This document shows, in pieces, positions 32,290-42,719 of a DNA stretch of 64,000 bases. The notes under the pieces were generated by a model. That model was not told the DNA's origin. It worked only from the letters and a program-made list of their open reading frames with translations, and did no database searches. The stretch comes from Ichthyophis bannanicus. Taxonomy: Eukaryota; Chordata; Amphibia; Gymnophiona; Ichthyophiidae. Made by a program: the position numbers and the translations under genes. Where the stretch lies: NCBI GenBank assembly GCA_033557465.1, contig CM066043.1, positions 109,048,278 to 109,112,277 of the forward strand, written 5' to 3'. Every line of letters begins with the position of its first letter. The first letter of the stretch is position 1.

Positions 32290-33720
32290 ACAGGTGGTTT
32301 GGGAGGGCTATGTGCTGGAGTTTGCCAGACCACTCACACCGGCCTTTATTCGCTTCCCCTGCAAGGTACGTGAAAAGGAACAGGGTGTGCGGGAAACGCT
32401 TGAAAGGCTCCTGAGGTTGGAGGCAGTAGTGCCAGTTACCGCGGAGCAATGTGGTGCAGGTCAGTACTCCATTTATTTCATAGTCCCAAAGAAAAAAGGT
32501 TCTTTCTGCCCTATTCTCGACCTCAAGCAGGTAAACAGATGCCTGCGGGCACTGCGGTTTCATATGGAGACCCTCAGGTCAGCGATCATGACCGTAAGGG
32601 GGGGTCCTGACCTCCCTGGATCTTACAGAAGCGTACCTGCATGTCCCCATACATCCAGATCATCACCAGTTTCTCCGTTTCACAGTGCCCATGGGATGTT
32701 TTCCGTTTCAAGTCTTGCTGTTTGGTCTTGCAACACCCCCCCCTTCCCTGCCCGACTTTCACCAAGGGTAGTGGTGGTGATGGCAGCGGCCTTATGTCAC
32801 AAAGGCATACTAGTGCATCCATACCTTGACGATTGGCTCATTCAAGCAAAATCTGAGAAGGAAAGCACTCAGGCCTCAGCGCAAGTGGTCAAATTCTTGC
32901 GGAGTCTCAGCTGGGTCATCGTCTCCAAGAGTCACTTGACCCCTTCACAGGACCTAGAGTACCTCAGGGCTCGATTTGACACCCATGGTGGCAGAGTCTT
33001 TCTGCCGCAAAGGAGGGTGAGGGCGCTGAGGCTGCTAGTTTGACGGTTCTTCTGCATGACAGAGCCATCAGCATGGTATTATCTTCAACTATTAGGGACC
33101 ATGGCGGCAACGATGGAACTGGTCCCATGGGTGCGGGCCCACAGGAGGCGGTTGTAGAGCACCCTGCTGCGCCAGTGGTCACATCAGCTACATCCCCTGT
33201 CGTGCCTGTTGACCTTTCTGAGGCAGGTTCGAGCCTCACTCAAATGGTGGCTCAGCGAGGAGAATCTGGTGGCAGGCGTTCCTTTGGAGTCGCCACTCTG
33301 GGTTCCCCTAACAACGGATGCCAGCCTTTCAGGATGGGGAGCCCTCTGCGAAGGGTGCATTTCTCAATCGGCTAGAAATGAGAGCCATTCTCCTCTCCTT
33401 ATGAGAGTTTCAGCCGCTACTGCACGGAAAGGCGGTACAGGTCTTCTCCAATGCCACCACGGTAGCGTACATCAATCGACAAGGGGGCACAGGCAGCACC
33501 AGGCTGGAGAGCAAAGCGTAGATGTGGCGGTGGACGTGGCTGGCACAGAATGTCACAGCTGACTACCTCCACGCTGGCGTGTTATTAAAGCAGGATCCAG
33601 GGGTTCTCCTTGGAAACGCATCCAGATGTGATTCATTTTCTGAGGGCAGTTTAAGCAGCTCCGACCACCTAGGAGGTCATTGGTACCGTCTTAGGATCTT
33701 AATTTGGTGCTTTTGGCGCT
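32290..33720 (+). pseudogene. DIRS reverse transcriptase-RNase H of B3, broken
   Basis: After the LTR: RFPCKVREKEQGVRETLERL, YSIYFIVPKKKGSFCPILDL, a frameshifted palm region (32600-32760), then VMAAALCHKGILVHPYLDDWL (32785-32840) with both catalytic Asp kept. FLPQRRVRALRLLV ends at a stop near 33042. RNase H motifs follow in shifted frames: LTTDASLSGWGALCEG (about 33315-33360), SNATTVAYINRQGG (about 33450-33490) and DYLHAGVLLK. Non-functional. Confidence 0.8.
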
Positions 33721-34340
33721 GATGTGAGAGCCCTTCGAGCTGTTAGTGGCATGTACCTTGAAGGACTTGATTTTGAAGACTGTATTTTTGGTGGCAATCT
33801 GCTTTGCCGCTCGCATCTCCGAGCTCCAGGCATTGTCGTGTAGAGAACCTTTTCTGTCCTCCTCCAGGGAGTAAATGGTCCTGTGGACGGTGTCCCCCCT
33901 CCTTGCTGAAGGTGGTGTCGCCGTTTCATCTGAATGGGCCGGTCACTCTTCCGGTGTTCGGTGGTCATTGAGGAGGTATCTGAAGAGAACAGCTTTGTTT
34001 CGAAAGTCAGATCGGCTATTTGTCCTTTTGGGGGGGGGGGTCGCGTAAGGGGGAGGCAGCAGCAAAATCCTCCATTTCTAGATAGGTTGACACATTTGCT
34101 TCTTTAATCCATCTGTTGCAGGGCAAAGGGTTTCTGTAGGGCCTGTGGGCTCATTCCACCAGGGCACAGGCCTACCTCCTGGGTGGAGTGGAGTTTGGTC
34201 CCGCCAGGGGATGTCTGTCGGGCAGCCATCTGGTCATCCCTGCATACGTTTGTGAAGCATTATAAATTGGATGTGCAAGCGGTAGGGGATGCAAAGTTTG
34301 GTTCAGCAGTGCTCTAGGTCTGGCTCGCAGATAAGTGGCT
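33721..34340 (+). pseudogene. DIRS tyrosine recombinase of B3, N-terminal part deleted
   Basis: Starts at CTLKDLILKTVFLVAICFAARISELQALSCREP, aligning with B2 YR residues about 135-165; the first catalytic Arg is in AARISEL. The N-terminal about 130 residues present in B2 are missing by deletion. RRYLKRTALFRKSDRLFVLL follows, then frames change through a G-run (34027-34038). The Tyr region (VKHYKLDVQAV) is readable near 34252-34284. Not functional. Confidence 0.72.
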
Positions 34341-34344
34341 CTGT

Positions 34345-34544
34345 TACATCCCTGAGGTGCGTGACTGGACTGGAAGGGACGATAAGGAAGGAGAAATTAG
34401 GCCTTGCCTGCTAATTGGCTTTCCTTGAGGAACTCCAGTCCAGTCCCGGAACCCTCCCATCTGCAATTTTGGCATGATGTGTGCGACCCCAGGCCTGAAG
34501 AATCTCAGCTTAGTAGAAAGCCTGGGGTGGGTGAAGCGGCACCA
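34345..34544 (+). repeat. ICR of B3
   Basis: GGTGCGTGACTGGACTGGAAGGGACG...GCCTGCTAATTGGCTTTCCTTGAGG matches the B1 and B2 ICRs in order. It is followed by 3' sequence that continues at about 37511 after the L2 insertion. Confidence 0.72.
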
Positions 34545-37510
34545 CAATATATTTATTTTTTATTTATTTTACAGGTCTTCCATACCGCCTTATTTACATT
34601 CAAAGCGGTTTACAATGAACAGTTATAGCAACAAGCTTTACATTGAACAGGGTTACTCAACTTGAATGGTTACATTGGGGTAAAACAAGCAATTGTCAGA
34701 TGCTAACTATATACAAGAACTCTAGCTGTGTTTCATGGTCCATTTGCTGTTACTGTTAAACATCATCATCCGGAGTAGATCCGAAGTATTCCAGGAACAG
34801 ATGGGTTTTTATTGCCTTCCTAAAGTCCGTTAGGTCTTTGATCTTACGTGTTGATGTGGGGAGATCATTCCACAGCTTGGGTGCAAATAGGGAGAAGGCT
34901 CTGTTGCAGGTGGATTGATGTGCTTTCCTGAAGTTTAGCGGGGTCTCTAGGATGTTTTTATCTGTTCCTCTCCTTGTTCTGGTAGACGGTGTTTTCTTGA
35001 TCAGTGGTTGCAGAATTGCAGGTGAGAGGTGGTTTAGTGTTTTAAAGATTATTATTATGTTTTTGTACTTGGTGCATACAGTCATAGGGAGCCAGTGCAG
35101 CTGATGGAGTGTGGGTGTGTTGTGTTTGTATTTTGCTGTTCCGGTGATGATTCTGGCTGCAGTGTTTTGTACAGCTGTAAAGGGGAGGGTCGTTATCTTT
35201 GGGAGTCCATGGTAGATTTCATGCAGAAATCTAATATAGGCATTATTATGGCCTGGCAGACAGTTCGGAAGTCGTTGTTAGTGAGCAGTGGTTTGAGGTT
35301 GCATAGCATTCTGAGTTTGTGGTAGGCTGATCTGGTTGTCTTTTTGATGTGTGGCTGGAAGCTGAGTTGTTGGTCAAAGGTGACCTCGAGGTATCTGACT
35401 TCTCTTTTATTGCTTATAGTGTGGTCCAAAATTTTTGAGTCTGGTGGTGAGAATATTGTGCTTCTGGTAATGTGTATTTCAGATTTTTTTTATAGTTTAT
35501 GTAAAGGCTTTGACTGCTGAGCCATTCTGACATTGATTCCAAGCATGTTGTGATCTGTGAGTAGTCCGGCTGTTTGATGTTTATGGGGGTGAATATCATG
35601 ATGTCATCTGCATATATTCTATAATCGATGTTGGATTGTTTTATGATGCTACAGATCGGCTGTATGTAAATGTTGAATAGTAGCGCCGAGAGAGCTGAGC
35701 CTTATGGTACTCCTTGGTGCTGGGCGAAGGGTTTGGACTGTTGGGTTTTGTTTCTTACTTGTGTATGGTGGGAGAGGTAGAAGAAGAACCAACCTAGGAC
35801 TGTGCCGCTTATTCCTACGTCCCGGAGTCTTTGTAGCAGAGTGTTGTGATTTACAGAGTCGAATGCATTGGCGATGTCTATGAAACAGTACAAAGCTTTT
35901 GTGTATATTGTCCATGCCCGTTACAAGGGTGTTCAGGAGAGATGTAATAAGTGTTTTTACTCCATGGTTTTGTTTGAAGCCGTATTGTATTTGTGGGGGT
36001 CTAGTGGGGCGTAGGCATCTATATGGTCCTGTAGTTGGTGCTGTTCACATTTTTCGATTATCTTAGTTATGAAGGTGAGGCTGGATTTTGGTCAGTAAGA
36101 GTTTGGTTCTTTCTTGTCGAGGTTGTTCTTCAGGATCGGGCTGATGGATGCTCTCTTGAGTTGCCAGGGGAGGTATCCTTGAGTTAGTGAAGATTCAACA
36201 ATCTTTTGTATATGTGGTGTTAGATATTCTTTTGTCTGCTTGATCCATGTAACTGGGCAAGGGTCAGTAGGTGAGGTTGTTGTGTTTTATGGTGGTTATG
36301 ATGGAGTTGATTTGTTATCTTGATGAGATGTGGAATGTGGTCCGTTTCCTCCATTGTATGTTATATGGTCGGTTTGGTTGGTTTCCTGAGTGTTGCCTGT
36401 GTGTATTTGAGTTGCATATAGTCAGCTAGGTCTTGCGGGGCAATGGCATCTGTGTCATCTGGTTTGGTCGGTTCTTTCGTGAGGTTGTTTACTATAGTGA
36501 AGAGCTCCCTCGGTTTGTTGATTGATTTTCATTATCAGGTTTGTGTGGTATTCCTTCTTGTGACTGTTTATCATATTATGGAATGCAGCTTGAAGTTCCT
36601 TGTATTCTATCAAGATGTTGTTTTTTTTGTTCTTCTCCATTGCCTCTCTGTTTTCCTTAGGTGTTTTTTGTCTGATTTCACTTGAGTACTAGGGGGTGTA
36701 GTGTTTTCTTCTGTTGTCATGGTTTGGTTTCTTTGGTGCGATTGCTGTATTATGCAAGGTTTCGTTCCATTTGTCAATGGTGGTATCGAGATCCGATATG
36801 TTCTGATCCAGTTCTGGTAGAATTTCATCCAAGAATTTGTCTTTATGGAAGGATCGAAATCTCCTTTTCTCCTTCAGATTTGCTCCAGGGGTTCGACTCT
36901 TCTTGGTCTGGTTTATGGAGAAGTTGATCATATGGTGGTCTGACCAGGGGATTGGGGTGATAGTTATGTTTGGTGTTATGTTGCTGTAGTATTCTTGGTT
37001 TGGTGTAAATACCAGATTGAGGGTGCCACCCATCTTGTGGGTTGCTGTCTATTATTTGGATATATTGCAGATCTTCCATGGTTTCCCTGAAGGTCTCTTG
37101 GTTCTGGGTGGAAAGCGACGGGATGTTGGGATCCCCTAGGACAATGAGTGGCTTGTTTTGGATTGCCATTGAGCAGATTTGTTCCAGTATGTTGGAGAGT
37201 TCTTCATTTGAGCTTGGGGCTCTGTATAGGAGGCAGAGTGCCAGATGTTTGTTTGCGACTGCTATTATGTTACTTCCTGTGGTTCGCACGTTGGATGTGG
37301 TCTGGAATTGCAGGTGTGCTTTTGCAATGATTAGTACGCCACCACCTCTGCACGTTGGTCTTGTGGAGCTGTGTATTGTATATTGTTGAGGCCATCTGAT
37401 TTATGAGTACATTGTCTGTATCTGAGAGCCATGTTTCAGTTATGCACATGTCTGTGTCCTGGTTCTGTATGTAGTCCATGATGGTGTGGAACTTAGAAGA
37501 TGACATGCAG
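34545..37510 (-). mobile_element. antisense L2-group LINE, nearly complete ORF2
   Basis: A near full-length LINE inserted in the B3 3' UTR, minus strand. The 3' tail with its GCGGTTTAC-like end lies at 34545-34640. Its protein reads in many broken frames from about 37506 down to 34756. Confidence 0.82.
34756..37506 (-). pseudogene. L2-group endonuclease-reverse transcriptase, broken
   Basis: The single large protein of an L2/CR1-group LINE. Order from the 5' end (37506 downwards): apurinic-like endonuclease (ITETWLSD, LALCLLYRAPS, LIVLGDPNIP where active copies have GDFN-type sequence, WSDHHMI); a linker with KKEYHTNLI; RT with IDIANAFDSVNHNTLL, GVPQGS-like remnant and the catalytic YADD near 35600-35625 (DYRIYADDIMIF); then the C-terminal region with LFAPKLWNDLP and RKAIKTHLF. 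More than six frameshifts or stops. The endonuclease residue change and breaks make it inactive. Confidence 0.82.
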
Positions 37511-37897
37511 GTTCCTGTGTTTCTTTTTTGTTAAGAAGCCTGTCCCATCCTCCAGGGAGGTGGGCGGCAAGTGGCGTGTTGGACAGTTAAGCTGCCCTTT
37601 GTTTGGAAGGCTTCCGTGTTCAGGGAGGGGGCTTCCTGGGAGGTTGTTTCCCCGAGGGGAACCCATTATAGTTTAAGGTGGGATTTTTTGGATATTAACT
37701 TATTTGTTGCTCCTGTGAGTCTGCTTTGTCACTAGTTACTGGGGCTGGTGGGTGGTACCAGCTTCCTAAGTATTCTGATATCATTAAAACGTGACATGCT
37801 CAATTTCCAAGCTGCTAGTTGGGGTTGATTACCCTGAGGTGCGAGACTAGACTGGAGTTCAAAGAGAGCCAATTAGCAGGTAAGATCTAATTTCACC
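37511..37897 (+). repeat. 3' UTR and right terminal repeat of B3
   Basis: About 37740-37860 is the inverse of the left terminus, with the shared GTTGCTCCTGTGAGTCTG near 37707. Ends with CAG|GTAAGA (37877-37885) and TTTCACC at 37891-37897. Confidence 0.8.
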
Positions 37898-38015
37898 TTT
37901 GTACCTGAGGCAATGGAGGGGTACATGACTTGCCCACTTGCCCAGGTCTACAAGGAATACCCGTGGGATTTGAGCCGTGGTCTCTTTGGTTACCAAGTCA
38001 TTGCTTTAAGCAATA
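37898..38015 (-). mobile_element. MIR-like SINE, 5' (tRNA-like) piece, split by B3
   Basis: GTACCTGAGGCAATGGAGGGGTACATGACTTGCCC is a MIR/CORE-type SINE core; the minus strand carries a B-box-like GGCTCAAATCCCAC (revcomp of about 37963-37976). Directly continues 28138-28241 when B3 is removed. Confidence 0.72.
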
Positions 38016-38129
38016 GACTATTTCTCCACTCCTACTTCAAGATCTCTCTTCTTTTTATCAGTAACATGCCATGGGGGGGTGGGGGCAGGCAGGTAGGTAA
38101 GTAAATGGTAGCAAGTGCCTATTCCTTAA

Positions 38130-38575
38130 AAATTGATTTGCCTCCCTCCTTTCCTACCATACTTCTGACTTCCCCACTCTGTGGACTCATGCCAAAGAGT
38201 CCATCACTGGCTCCATTCATCCGTTCCTTCTCTGGCTCCATTCATCCTCTGGATTTCTTCTCTCAATTCCCTTTTCTTCTGCCAACTCCAGACTTCAATA
38301 TTTTCACCTTGCTGCTCCTTATGCATGGAAAAAGCTTCCTCTATCTTTGTCAAGTCTCTTCTCTCCCCCTCTTCAAATCCATGCTAAAGGCTTACCTCTT
38401 TGAGGCTACATTTGGATCCTAATCCCTTGCTGTCCTTGTCTCCTTCCTTATTTTGAACCCCTTTGTTTCTCTCGTATTGTTATGTCTGTCTTGATTAGCA
38501 GGGACTGTCTTCTTTATATGTTTATATAGCGCTATAAGGTGTACACAGCACTATATAAATGATTAATAGTAGTAG
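38130..38575 (+). mobile_element. 3' end of a non-LTR retroelement
   Basis: A broken frame with CCTTGCTGCTCCTTATGCATGG (an APYAW-like motif) and KSMLKAYLFEATFGS resembles the C-terminal end of a LINE protein. The tail TATAGCGCTATAAGGTGTAC...(TAGTAG)n is a retroposon-like terminus. Family not fixed; possibly another L2/CR1-group LINE. Confidence 0.5.
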
Positions 38576-39485
38576 TAATAGTTCCCTCTACCAGTACTAC
38601 TGCTCTCACCCACACAGCTCAAACAGATCAAATTTTGAACAGTGCAGTGCTCAGCAGATCAAGCAAGCACTACTTGGTTTAGTCCATAGATTTTGATTTG
38701 ATTCATGTAAGAGAGAACAGTGCTGCTTGGTGGAAGGTGCTGTTGTGTCTTAAACACACTAGCATGGGAAACCATGAAGTAAGACAGGCCCTGGTAGAGG
38801 CAAGAGCATTTTGAAGCTATTGGCTGGGATAGGGGATAAGAACAGAGCTCTTATCTTTCCCAAATCAGGGATTTGGGTATGAAGACCAGGACACAGTGGG
38901 AGAGAACCTAAGTTACCTAGTTTTTAAAGGAAACTTTGGGATTGTCTGCTCTGACTCCCAAATTTCCACCTGGATCTCTCCATGGACACCTCTTCTCATT
39001 ATAGACAGCTGTTCACCCTTCTGTTTCCCCTCTTTTTCCTGTCTCTGATAGGCAGTAGTTAATGCTTACCCTGACACATCCCCCCCCCCCCCGCCATTTG
39101 CAATTTCACACTCTTTTTGCTCAAATCCATTCTTCGCCAACCTCACAAGCTACAATAGCCATCTAGCACCTACCTGTTCCTATCCTCTAGCCCTTTCTCC
39201 ATGACAAGCAGAATGGAATTAGATTGTCGCCATGAGTGATCCAGTGTTGCTTTGGTCTGATCTTAGCATCCTCCTGCACAGGCAACAGTCCTGACATCCC
39301 TTCAGTTTCTAACATCTGTACAGGTCCATTGAATGTTGTTTGTAGCTCTCCTCAGCATGTATTTAAAAAAAAAACAAATCAAAAAATATTGCAAGGATGG
39401 GGAAAAGAGAGCCCCAGCAGGTGGATTTTGGGCACCAATGGGCTCAGAAGGCAGAAAACCAGACCCAATTGCCCTCCTCTTAAGG
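38576..39485 (+). other. ZWINT intron, no recognisable element
   Basis: About 900 bp. A C-run lies at 39081-39092. I see no gene, repeat family or conserved signal. Confidence 0.45.
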
Positions 39486-40261
39486 GAGTCTCTGAAACAG
39501 CAATTCCATATCATCCTGCTAGGCCAGTCCAGACCAAGTGGGTTGTGTTTCCCTATCAGCAGATTGGTGGAAACAAAGAACCAATGAAAAGCCCATGTTT
39601 CAATAACATCACTCCTGTGCCTCTATCAGACTCAACCACCAGAGGTCCCTTCTTTGTCTCCAGCAGATGGTGGATGACTTTTCTACACTCTGTAGAAAAT
39701 CTGAAGATTGAGAGGAAGAGATTGATGAACATTTATGAACAACCACCTCAAGCCCTAAAGGTGTGACTCTCTCACTTGAGCGCGATGTGGGAGGCTCCAC
39801 TAGACTGAGGTCTTTTTGGTAGCCATAGAAGGGAGGGGGGAAATTGGTTTAGTTCCACGCCCTTATAATAAGGGCTGTTTGAGCAGCCACAGATTGGAAG
39901 GATATGGAAGAATCTGGAAGAGTACAGCAGCCTCACACAACCTCTGCGCCCCCTCCTCCTTTCCCTCCTGCTCTCTTCCGAAGATCACAGAAGGCTTTGA
40001 GGAATCTGCCTTTCACACAGTGCTGTTAAAAAATAAACCCAACCAGCGAAGTAGTTTCAGAAGAGTAGAGCTGAGCCCACAACAGATCCTATGCCTGGGG
40101 CTCTCAGGGTGTGACTACCAAAGCTTGACCTTGTCATTGTCCTTGTTCTTATTGGAGGCTCCCAGTTCCGTGTCTGAGGGATGCAATTCGGGGTGAACTG
40201 CTAGCGATCATTGGTGCCATGTGTGGGGGTTTCCACCATTTTCTGCATGCGTTAGTGGGAC
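39486..40261 (+). mobile_element. DIRS copy D2, left terminus and leader
   Basis: TCCTGCTAGGCCAGTCCAGACC (about 39516) is the D-type left terminus, shared with D3 (60660) and complementary to the D1 ICR. The leader at 39590-39960 matches D1 at 7876-8210. It is cut by a CR1 at about 40262 and continues at 47818. Confidence 0.7.
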
Positions 40262-42349
40262 AATGTGATACCTGCATACAAACTATATCATAATGATAGA
40301 GCTGATCAAATTGGTGGAGGGGTGCGCTCTGTTAGAGAGGGCATTGAACCAGAAAGGATTAAAGTTTTGCAGGAAACAAAACTTGCTGTAGAATCTCTAT
40401 GGATTGAAATTCCATGTAAAAAGGGGAAGGTGATGGCAGTGGGGGTGTACTATCGACCGCCTAGCCAGAATGAACAAATGGATGATGAAATGCTCAAAGA
40501 AATCAAGGAAGCTAACAAACGTTACAGCGCAGTAATAATAATGGGTGATTTCAATTACCCCGGTATCGACTGGGTCAGTGTCACAGCAGGACGTGCTAGG
40601 GAGGTAAAGTTCCTAGATGAAATAAATGACTGCTTCTTGGAGCAGCTGGTTCATGAACCGAACAGAAGGGGAAGCTATATTAGACCTAGTCCTTAGTGGA
40701 ACACCAGATCTAGTGCAAGAGATAAGGGTGTTGGGGCCACTTGGCAATAGTGATCATAGCATGATCGCCTTTGATTTAATTAGTGGAGGAGGGATAGTAA
40801 GGAAATCCACAGTACTACCTTTTAACTTTCGAAAGGGAGACTATGGTAAAATGAGGAAAATAGTTAAGAAAAAACTAAAAGGAGCAGTTGCAAAGGTTAA
40901 AGACTTACATCAACCTTGGGGGGTGTTGAAAACTACTATCTTGTAAGCCCAGACCAGCTGTATTCCACACTTTAAGAAAAGTGGAAGGAAGTCCAAAAAA
41001 CTGCCAGCATGGTTTAAAGGTGAGGTCAGAGAGGCTGTTGCCAAAAAAAGCATCTTTCAGGAAATGGAAAAAAGAGCCAAACGACGAAACCTGGAAACAG
41101 CACAAGCACTGGCAAGTCAAATGCAAGGCATTGATAAGGCAGGCAAAGGGATAATTTGAGAAGAAGCTTGCTGCGGAAGCAAAAACACGAAATAAAGACT
41201 TTTTCAAGTACATTCATAGCAAAAAACCTGTGACAGAGTCAGTTGGTCCATTAGATGATAGAGGGGTTAAAGGGGCACTAAGAGGCGACAAGGCGATAGT
41301 GGAGAGACTGAATGAATTCTTTGCTTCGGTCTTTACTGAGGAAGATGTAGGGATGTTACCCATGACTGAAGTGGTATTTAAAGGTGCGGAAGAATTGAAG
41401 GAAATATCGATACATCGGGAAGATGTATTACAACTATTAGATAAACTGAAGAGTAGCAAATCACCTGGGCCGGATGGTATACATCCGAGGGTGTTGAAAG
41501 AACTGAAATATGAGATTGCAGACCTGCTATTAGTAATTTGTGAATTTTCATCAAAATCATCTGTAATACCTGAAGATTGGAGGATCGCCAGTGTACCGCC
41601 AATTTTTTAAAAGGGTGCCAGGGGTGATCCGGGAGACTACAGACCGGTGAGCCTGATGTCAGTAACGGGAAAAATGGTAGAAACCATCATAAAGAACAAA
41701 ATTACTCAGCATGTAGAGATTGTCATGGCCTATTGGGAGACAGCCAATATAGCTTTAGACAAGGAAGATCTTGTCTTACTAATCTGTTATGTTTTTTTGA
41801 AGGTGTGAATAAACAGGTGGACAAAGGTGAGTCGGTTGATATAGTGTATCTGGACTTTCAGAAAGCCTTTGACAAGGTCCCTCATCAGAGACGTTTGGCA
41901 AAACTAAAGAGTCATGGGATAGGAGGCAGTGTACTATTGTGGATCAGGAACTGGTTAAAAAATAGAAAGCAGAGGGTAGGTCTAAATGGCCAATTTTCCC
42001 AATGGAGAAAGGTGAATAGTGGTGTACCCCAGGGATCTTTGCTGGGTCCGCTGCTTTTTGACATATTCATAAATGACCTGGAAAAGGGAATAACGAATGA
42101 GGTTATCAAATTTGCAGATGAGACAAAACTATTTAAAGTTTTTAAAACCCAAGAGGATTGTGGAAAATTGCAAGAGGATCTTGATAAATTGGAAGACTGG
42201 GCATCGAAATGGCAGATGAAATTTAATGTGGATAAGTGCAAAGTTATACACCTAAAGAAGAAAAACCCAAACTATGGTTACACGATGCAAGGTTCCACTA
42301 CCCATGAATCACCCATGAAAAAGATTTAGGCGGCATTGTGGATAACATG
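40262..42349 (+). mobile_element. CR1-type LINE, main piece (partner 47060-47817)
   Basis: A CR1 LINE inserted into D2 and itself split by DIRS A3 at 42349/47060. Joining the sides restores the reading DNMLKPSAQC. It ends at 47817 with the CR1-like GATGGACCTTGGTCTGACCC and an 8-bp ATGTTCTT-type tail. 5' truncated in the endonuclease domain. Confidence 0.85.
40265..42329 (+). pseudogene. CR1 endonuclease-reverse transcriptase, broken
   Basis: The large CR1 protein. Endonuclease: VGVYYRPPSQNEQM, VIIMGDFNYPGIDW and LGNSDHSMIAFDL keep the usual catalytic residues; a frameshift falls near 40680. A linker follows, with a stop near 40944. RT: KSSKSPGPDGIHPRVLKEL, a stop at 41609, then DIVYLDFQKAFDKVPH, GVPQGSLLGPLLF and the catalytic site as FADETK (about 42112-42130), where active copies have two adjacent Asp; the second is Glu here. 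The C-terminal region continues at 47060. Inactive. Confidence 0.85.
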
Positions 42350-42509
42350 TTATCTTCAGGAACAAGCAGGAATGAGTCTTCACATATGGGTACGTCGGTA
42401 CCGACGGAGCCTGCGCTGGAACACTCCCCAGCGTCCAAAAAGAAAGCTTTTGGGAGCATCCCACGCGCATGCGCGCTGCCTTCCCGCCCATTTACTTCCC
42501 TCTCATCAG
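42350..42509 (+). repeat. left inverted terminal repeat of A3
   Basis: About 160 bp, reverse complement of 46877-47035. Contains GGTACGTCGGTACCGACGG. Confidence 0.87.
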
Positions 42510-42719
42510 TTTTCCGCGGAGCCGGCAGGACGTACTCCTGTCACCGCAGAAAATTCTTCTTTTTATTTTTAGTTTTTTGTGGTCGTGTCTGCCTTCCCTC
42601 AACGCCACCGGTACCGCAGGTGCTTTTCTTTCTTTTCCTGAAGAATTTCTTCTTTTCTTAGAACTTTTTCCTGTTAGTGCCTGACGTTTTCTAGGCTACT
42701 AGGCCTCTACCCTTCCATT

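Larger units (their letters stand above)
28242..37897 (+). mobile_element. DIRS-like retrotransposon copy B3, with nested insertions
   Basis: A B-family DIRS element inserted into a SINE with TTT on both sides (28239-28241 and 37898-37900). Its left end (28242-28400) is the inverse of about 37740-37860. It contains gag remnants, RT-RNase H, a YR missing its N-terminal part, and two later insertions: a 1546-bp LTR (30739-32284) and an antisense L2 (34545-37510). All ORFs are broken. Confidence 0.85.
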
